From positions 1 through 63,956 of the forward strand of contig JAPLIC010000060.1 in the NCBI GenBank assembly GCA_026389315.1: a stretch of DNA of 63,956 nucleotides, in the 5' to 3' direction. The stretch is from Cyanobacteriota bacterium (GTDB lineage Bacteria; Cyanobacteriota; Cyanobacteriia; PCC-6307; Cyanobiaceae). The notes beneath the pieces are model-generated. The model searched no databases. It was given only the letters and a program-made list of their open reading frames with translations, and had not been told where the DNA came from. The position numbers and the translations under genes were made by a program. Every line of letters begins with the position of its first letter. The first letter of the stretch is position 1. Of the stretch, positions 25,518 to 33,982 are shown in pieces.

Positions 25518-26831
25518 CTAGACGCTGAGCAGGGCGCGCTTGGGACCATGGATGGGATCTTCGACCACGATGGTCTGGTCTCGCTGGGCCCCTAGTGAAA
25601 CGATGGCGATCGGCACCTCCATCAGCTCAGCGAGGAAACGCAGATAGACCTGGGCGGTGTCGGGGAGATCCTCCAGCCGGCGGCAATCGGCGGTAGAGCA
25701 CTGCCAGCCAGGCAGGGTTTGGTAGATCGGCTGGCAGCGGGCAAAATCTTCGGCGCTGCAGGGGAAATACTCAATGCGCTTCCCATCAAGATCGTAGGCC
25801 ACGCACACCTGGATCTCATCGAGCTCGTCCAGCACATCCAGCTTGGTGATGGCCAAACAGTCGAGACCATTGACTTCGACGGCATAGCGACCAATGACAC
25901 CGTCGAACCAGCCACAGCGCCGACGCCGGCCGGTGGTGGTGCCGAATTCACCGCCACGATCGCAGAGGTGGTCGTTGAGGCTGCCCTGCAGTTCGGTGGG
26001 GAAGGGGCCTTCCCCCACGCGGGTGGTGTAAGCCTTGGCCACCCCAATCACCCGGTCGATCAAGGTGGGTCCCACCCCCGCGCCGATGCAGGCCCCCCCG
26101 GAAACGGGATTGGAGGAGGTGACGTAGGGATAGGTGCCGTGATCGAGATCGAGCAGGGTGCCCTGGGCGCCCTCGAAAAGAATGTTCTTGCGGGCCCGGG
26201 CCGCCTGGTGAATCGTGCGGGTGCAATCGACCACATGGGGGGCCAGTCGGGCGCCGTAGCCGGCGTATTCAGCAATCACGGCATCGGGATCCAGGGGCTC
26301 CAGCCCGTAGACCTTGGTCAGCAGTTCGTTCTTTTGGGTGAGGGGCGTCAGCAGCCGATCCCTCAGCCGGTCTTCATCCAATAGATCGATGACACGAATG
26401 CCGTTGCGTTCTGATTTATCGGCGTAGGTCGGGCCGATGCCACGGCCGGTGGTGCCGATGCGGCGGTCGCCACGCCGCTGCTCAATCGCCAGATCCAGCA
26501 GGCGGTGGTACGGCATGGTCACGTGGGCCGTGGAGGCCAGCTTGAGGCCTTCAACAGAAATGCCGAAGTCCCGCAGGGTGTCGATTTCGCCCAGCATCAC
26601 CCGGGGATCGACCACCGTGCCAGAGCCGATCAGACAGACGGTTTCGGGGTAAAGGATGCCCGAGGGGATCAAGTGAAGTTTGAGCACCCGGTCCTCAACC
26701 ACAATTGTGTGGCCGGCGTTGACCCCGCCTTGGTAACGCACCACCACATCGGCGGAGCGGCTCAGCAGATCCGTGATCTTGCCCTTGCCCTCGTCACCCC
26801 ATTGCGCACCGATGACGACGACGTTGGCCAA
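25518..26831 (-). CDS. purA: Adenylosuccinate synthetase
   Basis: This protein of about 437 residues catalyses GTP-dependent joining of IMP and aspartate. Motifs are [12 protein letters not shown] at the N-terminus, [29 protein letters not shown] and the C-terminal base-binding block. TTG 26831 gives the family N-terminus ANVVVIGAQ; the frame also allows GTG at 26858. It is followed by the adenosine kinase gene. Confidence 0.95.
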   Translation of the reverse strand: MANVVVIGAQWGDEGKGKITDLLSRSADVVVRYQGGVNAGHTIVVEDRVLKLHLIPSGILYPETVCLIGSGTVVDPRVMLGEIDTLRDFGISVEGLKLASTAHVTMPYHRLLDLAIEQRRGDRRIGTTGRGIGPTYADKSERNGIRVIDLLDEDRLRDRLLTPLTQKNELLTKVYGLEPLDPDAVIAEYAGYGARLAPHVVDCTRTIHQAARARKNILFEGAQGTLLDLDHGTYPYVTSSNPVSGGACIGAGVGPTLIDRVIGVAKAYTTRVGEGPFPTELQGSLNDHLCDRGGEFGTTTGRRRRCGWFDGVIGRYAVEVNGLDCLAITKLDVLDELDEIQVCVAYDLDGKRIEYFPCSAEDFARCQPIYQTLPGWQCSTADCRRLEDLPDTAQVYLRFLAELMEVPIAIVSLGAQRDQTIVVEDPIHGPKRALLSV

Positions 26832-26922
26832 GGACAAGGCGGCCCGTAGCCGCTTCACAGCACAAGGGTAGAGCCTGTCAGATGCAGGTGCCCTTCGTCA
26901 AAGGCTTGGGGCTTCCCTGGCT

Positions 26923-27378
26923 TCAGGTCCCTCGAACCACGGCGGCCTGGGCCTGATGCAGTTCTTTCTCGATGCGGTCGCGCAGGGCTTCCGGCAAGGG
27001 GCGGTTGGCATAGCCGAGATAATGGCTGGCAAGGGAGTTGACGGCGGTCACCATGGTGGTGAAGGACCCAAGACTGTTGATGTCCTGGCGGGGGCGGTAG
27101 CGGGCCGTGTAGTCATTGATCAAGGCGCGGGCCTCTTTTTCGGCCTCGCTGCGGCCTGGATCAGCCGCATCCAGGTGGATGGTGGTCAGCAGGCTTTCGG
27201 CCACGCTGACGGTGTCATTGACATAATTGCCGCTCAGTTTGCCGCTGGCGCCACTACAACCACTGAGGCTGAGGCTGAGGCAAAGAACCAAGGCCACCAT
27301 GGCCTTGAACGCCGACCGAGCGCCCAGGGCTGCGGTGATCCAAGTTGCCAGTCGTTGGATTGAACGGAGGGCAGCCAT
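26923..27378 (-). CDS. psb27: Photosystem II assembly lipoprotein Psb27
   Basis: The 151-residue lipoprotein has a hydrophobic signal (VALVLCLSLSLSGC) with a lipobox Cys and a four-helix domain containing NYVNDTVSVAESLLTTI and SLASHYLGYANRPLP, characteristic of Psb27. It binds the lumenal face of CP43 during photosystem II assembly and repair. It has a longer, Arg-containing N-region than usual. Upstream, proS runs on the same strand with a 25-base gap. Confidence 0.93.
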   Translation of the reverse strand: MAALRSIQRLATWITAALGARSAFKAMVALVLCLSLSLSGCSGASGKLSGNYVNDTVSVAESLLTTIHLDAADPGRSEAEKEARALINDYTARYRPRQDINSLGSFTTMVTAVNSLASHYLGYANRPLPEALRDRIEKELHQAQAAVVRGT

Positions 27379-27403
27379 GGTGGTGCGGCAAGGTGCGCCG
27401 ATC

Positions 27404-29293
27404 TTAAGGATGCGCTGGCGTCGTGACTGGGGATTCAGCCGCGATCCGTTGCATCAGGTGGGGTAACAGGTCGTCTGCGGCCAGGTCCTGCCGTTCACCT
27501 CCAAGACGGGACACCAGTTCAATCTGGCCGCTGGCGGCTCCCCTGCCCACAACGACCCGGAAGGGAATGCCAATCAGGTCGGCGTCTTTGAATTTGACCC
27601 CGGCCCGTTCGTCCCGGTCGTCCAGCAGCACCTCCACACCGGCGGCTTGCAATTCGCCATAGAGGCGCTCCGCCAGTTCCACCTGCAGCGGTTCGTTGAG
27701 GCTGGCGATCACCACAATCACCGCAAAGGGGGCGATGGCCAGGGGCCAGCAGATGCCGTTGGCGTCATGGTTTTGCTCGACGGCGGCCTGGGCCAGCCGG
27801 GAGACCCCGATGCCGTAGCAGCCCATCCAGAGGGCTTCTTCCTGGCCGGCCTCGTTGGTGAAGGTGGCCTCGAGGGCTTGCGAATATTTGCGGCCCAGCT
27901 GGAAGATGTGGCCCACTTCGATGCCTCGGGTGGCTTCCAGCTGCTGACTTGGGTCGTGGAGACAGCGATCGCCGGGCTGGGCGGCGCGCAGGTCCACGGT
28001 CTGGGGCAGGGGGCCGAGATCGGCCCAGGAGGCCCCCACCCGATGGCTGTCCTTCTTGTTGGCCCCGCAGACGAACCGTTGCAGCTCCAGGGCGGTGGGG
28101 TCCGCCAGCCTCAGGAATTGACGTTTGAGGCGCGGGGTAACTTCGGGTTTCGGACTGGGGGCTCCCGATATCCCCACTTGGACATTCGTCAAAGTGGCAA
28201 TTTTCAAAGTGGCATCATCTAGATTGGGTCCTAGGTAGCCGAAGGGGATGGCGTCGAGGCTCACGCCCAGCTTCCAGCTTTGGACGAGGGCGCCATCGAG
28301 GGGAGCCACCTCCAGCAGCCCTCCGTGATCGGCAAGGACAGCGGTGATGGCATTGGCCAGCTTCACCTCATTGAGCTGCTGGTCGCCCCGCAGGCTGACG
28401 AGCACGGGCTGCACCGTACCGTCGGCGAAGCGGGCCGCCAGCAGCAGCACCTTGACGATCTGGGAGGGGTCGAAGCCGTGGGCCGCGGCCAGGGCCTCAA
28501 TGCTGGTTTGTCCAGGTGTCGCCAGCTGCTGGCAAGGGTCGGGGCCCAGGGGCACCGCCTCACTCGCCAAGGACACGGCCCTTTCCTGGTTGGCGGCATA
28601 GCGGGCGTCGGCACTGGCCAGGACCAGATCTTCGCCAGCTTCCGCTGTCACCATGAACTCCTGGCTGGCGGACCCACCGATGGCCCCGCTGTCGGCCTCA
28701 ACGGCCACGGTGCGCAGGCCACAGCGGGCAAAGATGCGGCGATAGGCGCCATCCATCTCGGCGTAGGTCTGGCGCAACGAGGCCTCGTCGGCGTGGAAGG
28801 AGTAGGCGTCTTTCATGATGAATTCGCGCCCCCGCATCAGGCCAAAGCGGGGGCGGATCTCATCGCGAAACTTGGTTTGGATCTGATACAGGTTGACCGG
28901 CAGCTGGCGGTAGGAGCGGATCAGGTCTGCCGCCAGGGCGGTGATCACCTCTTCGTGGGTGGGTCCCAGCCCCTGTTCCCGGCCCTGGCGATCGGTGAGG
29001 TGGAACATGATGCCTTCCCCCGCCGTGTAGCCGGCCCAACGGCCGCTGCGCTCCCAAAGGTCGGCGGGTTGGAGCTGGGGCAGCAGCACTTCCAGGGCGC
29101 CGGTTGCATTCATTTCCTCGCGCACGATCTGGGAGATCTTTTGCAAGACACGCCAGAGCAGGGGCAGGTAGGCATAGATGCCGGAGCTGATGCGCCGCGT
29201 GTAGCCGGCGCGCAACAGCAATTTGTGCGAAACAATCTCCGCCTCCGCAGGATCGTCCCGCAGCGTCACCAGCATCAGGCGGGAGACGCGCAT
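27404..29293 (-). CDS. proS: Prolyl-tRNA synthetase
   Basis: The 629-residue class II synthetase is of the bacterial type with an inserted editing (INS/YbaK-like) domain. It begins with MRVSRLMLVTLRDDPAEAEI, has motif 2 around RDEIRPRFGLMRGREFIMKD, the insertion at about 230-400, and motif 3 (GIGVSRLAQAAVEQ). A C-terminal anticodon-binding domain follows. It charges tRNA-Pro. It is divergently transcribed from the gene at 29494 and followed by psb27. Confidence 0.96.
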   Translation of the reverse strand: MRVSRLMLVTLRDDPAEAEIVSHKLLLRAGYTRRISSGIYAYLPLLWRVLQKISQIVREEMNATGALEVLLPQLQPADLWERSGRWAGYTAGEGIMFHLTDRQGREQGLGPTHEEVITALAADLIRSYRQLPVNLYQIQTKFRDEIRPRFGLMRGREFIMKDAYSFHADEASLRQTYAEMDGAYRRIFARCGLRTVAVEADSGAIGGSASQEFMVTAEAGEDLVLASADARYAANQERAVSLASEAVPLGPDPCQQLATPGQTSIEALAAAHGFDPSQIVKVLLLAARFADGTVQPVLVSLRGDQQLNEVKLANAITAVLADHGGLLEVAPLDGALVQSWKLGVSLDAIPFGYLGPNLDDATLKIATLTNVQVGISGAPSPKPEVTPRLKRQFLRLADPTALELQRFVCGANKKDSHRVGASWADLGPLPQTVDLRAAQPGDRCLHDPSQQLEATRGIEVGHIFQLGRKYSQALEATFTNEAGQEEALWMGCYGIGVSRLAQAAVEQNHDANGICWPLAIAPFAVIVVIASLNEPLQVELAERLYGELQAAGVEVLLDDRDERAGVKFKDADLIGIPFRVVVGRGAASGQIELVSRLGGERQDLAADDLLPHLMQRIAAESPVTTPAHP

Positions 29294-29493
29294 GGCCAGA
29301 AATGGAGAAGTGAGCGGACCTTACCATTGGCACACCGAAGCCCTTGCAAGCGAAGTCGGGGGCTGAACCGTTGCAGGGTCTGGGCACGCCTCAGCCCGAT
29401 GCCTGGATTTGGCCAGATGCCAGGGCAAGAAGTGTAAACACAATTGGAAATGTCTGCTAAGTTGCCAGTCATTCTGGTTGGCATTCCCGTTAC

Positions 29494-29991
29494 ATGCTCG
29501 CTCCATCGGCTACCACGCTCATTGGCACCGGTGCCGCTAATGGCGTTCAGGCATTGGCCGCATCCCTGATCCAGGAGAATGGGGCTACAGGTTCAGGGGC
29601 TGATCGGAGCGAAGAGCTTTTGATCACCATCGATGACGTACAAAAGGCACTGAATCGCTCCCGAGCTTCTGTATATCGTTATACAAATACGGATCCCCGC
29701 AACCTCAATCCCCCCTTCAACCCCCGCAAGTTGAATCCCGAGTACCGCACCGATCAAAAGGATCCGCTGGTTTTCCATCCCAACGAGGTGGCCCGTTTTG
29801 CCAGGGACGTGATGCGCATCAAGGAAGTAACCGTTGAGGTGCTCAATTCACCCTCGACCGCCACCCAACAATTGTTGACATCCATCCTGGAGGAGCTCCG
29901 GGCCATCCGTGAGCACTTGGATCACCTCGAAGCGCTTCCCAGCCAGCTCAATCACCATCGCCACCACAGCCAGGCCCGCCCGGCCGCTTGA
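29494..29991 (+). CDS. Helix-turn-helix-like conserved cyanobacterial protein
   Basis: This 165-residue protein contains a segment that looks like a DNA-binding helix-turn-helix (ITIDDVQKALNRSRASVYRY, about 48-67), followed by a basic Asn/Pro/Arg loop (NLNPPFNPRKLNPEYR), a helix and a C-terminal His/Gln-rich tail. Homologues next to proS in picocyanobacteria are, as I recall, sometimes annotated as possible resolvases, but no Ser-recombinase catalytic residues are visible here. A transcriptional or nucleoid role is inferred only. Confidence 0.65.
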   Translation: MLAPSATTLIGTGAANGVQALAASLIQENGATGSGADRSEELLITIDDVQKALNRSRASVYRYTNTDPRNLNPPFNPRKLNPEYRTDQKDPLVFHPNEVARFARDVMRIKEVTVEVLNSPSTATQQLLTSILEELRAIREHLDHLEALPSQLNHHRHHSQARPAA

Positions 29992-30033
29992 GCCCCCAAC
30001 TGCCGTAATCCAAAGCCGGGATTGGTCCCCCAT

Positions 30034-30744
30034 TTATGCGAGGCGTTGCAGAAGCACGCCCTCGTAATCCAGGGCCCGGAACACCGGTGCCGGGTCGCTG
30101 AAGCCGGCCGCTTCCACCAAGGCGGCCAGCCGGGACGATCCGATGGGATGCACGGCTTCGGTGAGTCCACGCAGGGGTTCCTCATTGGCGCTGCTTTCCC
30201 CATCCAGGGGACCGGCGGCCCGCTGAAAGGCCAGCCGCGCCGCCGCCAATTGCTCCTGCAGGGCCGACTTGCCGCCCTGCATCAGATCCACCAGCAGCAC
30301 CTGTCCGCCCGGCCGCAGGCTGCGGGCCAGGGCGGTGAGAAATTTCAATTTGCCGCCGTCATCGGGGAGGCCCTGCAGCACCAGAACCGCAAGGGCACCG
30401 TCGAAGCCCGTCGTGGTGTCGAGGTCTTCGAGCCTGGCGTCCTGCCAGGTGATGCTTTCGCCAGTGTTGCCTTGCTCGCTGGTCAATCTTTCCCGGGCGG
30501 CGGCCAACATGGCCGGTGAGGGATCGATGGCGGTCAGTCGCCAGTCAGGGCGCTGGCGCCGGGCTTCCAGCAACTCAGCGCCCGTGCCACAACCAGCGAC
30601 AAGGATGGCGGCGCCTGGCGTTGACCCCAGGGGGGAGGTGGCCAGCAGGGCTACCCCAAGGCGGGCCAGGCTGCTGTAGCCGGGAATCAGGAGCTGGGCA
30701 ATGCGGTCATAGCGGGCCGCGGCGGTAAGAGACAAGGAACCCAA
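30034..30744 (-). CDS. Class I SAM-dependent methyltransferase
   Basis: This protein of about 236 residues has the Rossmann SAM motif ILVAGCGTGAELLEA, an acidic loop AIDPSPAML and the post-motif LRPGGQVLLVDL. The substrate is unknown. The start is uncertain: the frame extends to GTG 30795, but the first 17 residues there are Gly/Arg/Cys-rich and unprotein-like, so TTG 30744 is preferred. It is divergent from the ferredoxin gene. Confidence 0.8.
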   Translation of the reverse strand: MGSLSLTAAARYDRIAQLLIPGYSSLARLGVALLATSPLGSTPGAAILVAGCGTGAELLEARRQRPDWRLTAIDPSPAMLAAARERLTSEQGNTGESITWQDARLEDLDTTTGFDGALAVLVLQGLPDDGGKLKFLTALARSLRPGGQVLLVDLMQGGKSALQEQLAAARLAFQRAAGPLDGESSANEEPLRGLTEAVHPIGSSRLAALVEAAGFSDPAPVFRALDYEGVLLQRLA

Positions 30745-30874
30745 GCGATGGCGGCATGCTAAGCAGCTCCCCCCGCCGCCCCCTCTTTGCGACACGCGGT
30801 TGCAAGCGGGCGCGGCTCAGGGAATCGGGGCAGGACGTGTCTTAAGTTTGGCGACGCCGATACCTTGATCTTCC

Positions 30875-31237
30875 GTGCCCACCATCCGTTTTGAAAAGGA
30901 AGGCCAGCAGGTGGGTTGCATCGAGGGGGCGAACCTGCGCAAGGCCGCCCTTGATGCCGGCATCAACCCCTACAAAGGCCTCAACAATTTCAACAATTGC
31001 GGTGGCCTGGGTCAGTGCGGCACCTGCGTGATGGAAGTGATTGAGGGGGGCCGCAACCTCTCCCCCCGCAGTGATGTCGAGGAGGTTTATCTCGCCGACC
31101 GCCCCGCCAATTACCGCCTGAGCTGCCGCACCACCGTCAACGGTGATGTCACCGTGCGTACCAATCCCGGTGACGGCGTCGGCAAGGGCTCCAACAGCCT
31201 GGTAGGCGCCCTCAAGGCCCTGGTGGGCCGCCGCTGA
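30875..31237 (+). CDS. [2Fe-2S] ferredoxin
   Basis: The 120-residue protein has cluster ligands Cys42, Cys48, Cys51 and Cys84 (C-x5-C-x2-C-x32-C), spacing closer to adrenodoxin-type ferredoxins than to the photosynthetic PetF (C-x4-C-x2-C). The start is GTG 30875. A C-terminal extension of about 30 residues is basic (ALKALVGRR). It ends 8 bases before the ArsC-like gene on the same strand, so the two are probably co-transcribed. The electron-transfer partner is unknown. Confidence 0.88.
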   Translation: MPTIRFEKEGQQVGCIEGANLRKAALDAGINPYKGLNNFNNCGGLGQCGTCVMEVIEGGRNLSPRSDVEEVYLADRPANYRLSCRTTVNGDVTVRTNPGDGVGKGSNSLVGALKALVGRR

Positions 31238-31245
31238 ATTCGGCC

Positions 31246-31623
31246 ATGGCCACCAACGGCGCCGCCGGGGCCATCCTTTACGGCTACAAAGCCTGCGGCA
31301 CTTGTCGCAAGGCCTTGGCCTGGTTGAAAGACCATGGGCTTGAGCTGCCCATGATCGACATCACCACGACCCCCCCCACCCCCGAACTGTTGCGTCGCGC
31401 CCTGGCTCAGGAGGGTGGCCGCACCCGCCTGCTCAACACCAGTGGTCAGAGTTATCGTGCCCTGGGCGCCACTGTGGTCAAGGCCATGGGCGATGGGCCG
31501 TTGCTGCAGGCCCTCGCGGCCGATGGTCGCCTGATCAAACGTCCTTTTCTGGTCACCCCAGCGGGACCGATCCTCACCGGATTTCGTCAAGACGAGTGGG
31601 AGCAGGCCCTGCTGACCCCCTGA
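31246..31623 (+). CDS. ArsC/Spx-family thioredoxin-fold protein
   Basis: The 125-residue protein has YGYKACGTCRKALAWL, with the Cys17-x2-Cys20 pair of Spx/ArsC-like proteins, and the conserved RPFLVTPAGPILTGF (Arg of the substrate pocket). Family members are arsenate reductases or Spx-type regulators; without the full ArsC triad I keep the family-level call. Its last 50 bases overlap the 3' end of the 528-residue gene on the other strand. Confidence 0.82.
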   Translation: MATNGAAGAILYGYKACGTCRKALAWLKDHGLELPMIDITTTPPTPELLRRALAQEGGRTRLLNTSGQSYRALGATVVKAMGDGPLLQALAADGRLIKRPFLVTPAGPILTGFRQDEWEQALLTP

Positions 31624-33160
31624 ACTCTCCTGGGTTCGCTTCAGGCCCCCCGGGCCGATCGGAGACCCCAAGGGTCATCAACTGATCCAGTTCATCGATC
31701 AGTTCGTCGATCCCCGCCCGGTTGATTTGGCTGAGGTAATTGCGCTTGAGTGCTTCCAGCAAAGCGCACAGCAGCTGTTGGGAGCGCTCCAGGTTCGGTC
31801 CCTGCTCCAGGGAGGCGGCCAACTCCTCCCAGAAGCGGTCCAGGAAGCGCTGCAGCAAGGCGAGTTGTTGGTCATCCCTGTAGCTCAGCCGATCACCCGT
31901 GCTGCGGCTCAGGTCGATGAGGCTCTCCACCATGCCGCCGGCCAATTGACGGCTGAGACCTTTTTCCATCTCCAGCAGCGGTTGCAGCCGCCGCAGGGAG
32001 GTGGGAATCAGCGACGATTGCAGGCTGCGCTGCAACGCATGGCCCAAAACCCCCTGCAATTCTGGGGCCAGGCGAGGGGCCACCTCCCCCAGCAGCATCG
32101 GACCCCAGATCCGCAGCAGCTCAAGCAGTTGGCGATCCTGGGATGCGAGCACCCTGCGGTCGCTGCGCAGGGAGCGGATCCGCTCCGGCCAGCGCCTTGA
32201 ACGAATCAGCTGTTGCAGACCGTCCAGCAGTTGCAAGGCCAGCACCTCAAACAACTCGACCGCCAGCAGGGCCACCACGCCCCGGCTGATCACGGCCCGG
32301 AGCGGCTCGATGCTGATCAGTCGGCTGGTATGGAGCCGCTCCAGGACCGGCACCACCCGGAGCCAGCGCCAGAAGGGCAGCAGCAGGGGCAGATCGATCC
32401 AGCGCCGCAGCAGGGCCTGATTCCAGCTCAGACCAGGCAGACGGCGTCGCAACCGCACCGCCCGCAACAGAATGTCGAAGAGAAAAACGCTCTGGAACAG
32501 CACCAGGTCGTAGCGCCAGAAGTGGTCCGTGGGCCGGCCGTTGTTGTCGATTGAGCGCCAGTAGTTGGTGGCCACCAGGGGCAGCACCTCCTTGTTCCAA
32601 AAGCGGCGCTCCGATTGCCAGATTTGGCTGTTGAGCCGATCGGGATCGAGCAGTTGGGCGGCAGACTCCTTGGCCGAGTCGAGATTGGCCCGGTTGCGCA
32701 GGCGGAATTTAATCTTTTCCAGGGTGCCTGAGGCCCCCGTCGCTTCGAAGGGATTGGTATCGATCATCTGCTCGTTGAGCCGGATCTGGCGCCGCAACAG
32801 GCGGCTCTGGTCCGGCGAAAGAGCGAGGGGGGCTCCGGCAGGGACGGGTTGGCGCATGGCCTGGTCCAACTCTTGGAAACTGCGCTGGTAGGCCTGGGTT
32901 TCCCGGTGGGGCTCAATGCCCTTGATCGGGTCCATCCAGGGCGTCACATCCGGCAGGAAACGCAGCGGCAGGGCGAGGGGCGCCGAGGGAATCGGATAAA
33001 GATTGCGTTGCAGCCAGAAGGTCCTCAGCGGCACATAGCTGAGGTCGAAGAACACCCACAACAAGTTGATGGTCGCCCAGATCGCCACGAAGCGATCCCA
33101 GCTCCGCCCAAGGCGATGGGCCGGTACCGGCAGGGCGTCATGCCAGCGGGGGCGAGCCAT
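31574..33160 (-). CDS. Large membrane-associated hypothetical protein
   Basis: In this 528-residue protein, residues 20-50 contain a hydrophobic segment (FVAIWATINLLWVFFDLSYV). A second group of hydrophobic helices lies around 215-235 (LVLFQSVFLFDILL) and 295-325 (VVALLAVELFEVLALQLL), separated by long Arg/Leu/Gln-rich amphipathic stretches. The arrangement loosely recalls ion-channel-like cyanobacterial proteins, but I do not recognise the family. It overlaps the ArsC-like gene by 50 bases tail to tail and is divergent from lepB. Confidence 0.7.
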   Translation of the reverse strand: MARPRWHDALPVPAHRLGRSWDRFVAIWATINLLWVFFDLSYVPLRTFWLQRNLYPIPSAPLALPLRFLPDVTPWMDPIKGIEPHRETQAYQRSFQELDQAMRQPVPAGAPLALSPDQSRLLRRQIRLNEQMIDTNPFEATGASGTLEKIKFRLRNRANLDSAKESAAQLLDPDRLNSQIWQSERRFWNKEVLPLVATNYWRSIDNNGRPTDHFWRYDLVLFQSVFLFDILLRAVRLRRRLPGLSWNQALLRRWIDLPLLLPFWRWLRVVPVLERLHTSRLISIEPLRAVISRGVVALLAVELFEVLALQLLDGLQQLIRSRRWPERIRSLRSDRRVLASQDRQLLELLRIWGPMLLGEVAPRLAPELQGVLGHALQRSLQSSLIPTSLRRLQPLLEMEKGLSRQLAGGMVESLIDLSRSTGDRLSYRDDQQLALLQRFLDRFWEELAASLEQGPNLERSQQLLCALLEALKRNYLSQINRAGIDELIDELDQLMTLGVSDRPGGPEANPGEFRGSAGPAPTRLDEIR

Positions 33161-33223
33161 GGGAGCCTGGCGGCAGGGGAATGCCTACTCTGGCTTGAAC
33201 CCCGACCTACCTGACGGAGTGCC

Positions 33224-33982
33224 TTGAGCCCGAAGGAATCCCAGGCCCATTCCCCCGCTGTCGACGCACCTGACACCAGAGTTCATCTCAGCCGATCCCG
33301 GCGCCCTGATCGGGAGGAAGAGCCCGAAGATCCCTGGGCCTTCTGGCGCAGCCTGGTATTGACCCTGGCCGTGGCCCTGGGGATCCGCCAGTTTCTGCTC
33401 GAGGCCCGCTACATCCCTTCGGGATCAATGCTGCCGGGCCTCCAGCTCCAGGATCGCCTGCTGGTGGAAAAGCTGAGCTATCGGGGCCGGGCGCCCCAGC
33501 GCGGCGAAATCATTGTTTTCCATGCCCCCCACCACTTCGACCCGGTGCTGAGCCCCCAGCAGCCCCGGGGTCCCCTCACCTGCCTCCTGGTCAACATCCC
33601 CGTCATCGGTTCCCTGGAGGGTCTGCAGCAGCCCGCCTGCGATGCCTACATCAAGCGGGTTATCGGCCTTCCCGGCGAGCGGGTGGCGGTGGATCCCCGC
33701 GGCCGGGTGTCCATCAACGGCCAGAAGCTGGACGAGCCCTACGTCAAAACCCCCTGCCCGGTGAATGCCCAGGGGGTCGGCCCCTGCCGCACCCTCAATG
33801 TTGTGGTGCCCCCGAACCATGTGCTGGTGCTGGGCGATAACCGGGCCAACAGTTGGGATGGCCGCTTCTGGCCCGGTGGTCCCTTTCTGCCCCAGAGCGA
33901 GATCATCGGTCGCGCCTTCTGGCGCTTCTACCCCTTCAACAAGATGGGAAGCCTGGGACCAACCACTCCGTCACAGCCGTGA
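33224..33982 (+). CDS. lepB: Signal peptidase I
   Basis: The 252-residue membrane protease has an N-terminal cytosolic stretch, a transmembrane helix (SLVLTLAVALGIRQFLL), catalytic Ser68 in YIPSGSMLPGL and Lys144 in AYIKRVIGLPGERV, and the C-terminal box GDNRANSWDGRFWG-like. It cleaves signal peptides of exported proteins. The start is TTG 33224, preceded by GGAG at a suitable distance. Its 3' end overlaps the dihydroorotase-like gene on the opposite strand by 47 bases. Confidence 0.93.
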   Translation: MSPKESQAHSPAVDAPDTRVHLSRSRRPDREEEPEDPWAFWRSLVLTLAVALGIRQFLLEARYIPSGSMLPGLQLQDRLLVEKLSYRGRAPQRGEIIVFHAPHHFDPVLSPQQPRGPLTCLLVNIPVIGSLEGLQQPACDAYIKRVIGLPGERVAVDPRGRVSINGQKLDEPYVKTPCPVNAQGVGPCRTLNVVVPPNHVLVLGDNRANSWDGRFWPGGPFLPQSEIIGRAFWRFYPFNKMGSLGPTTPSQP

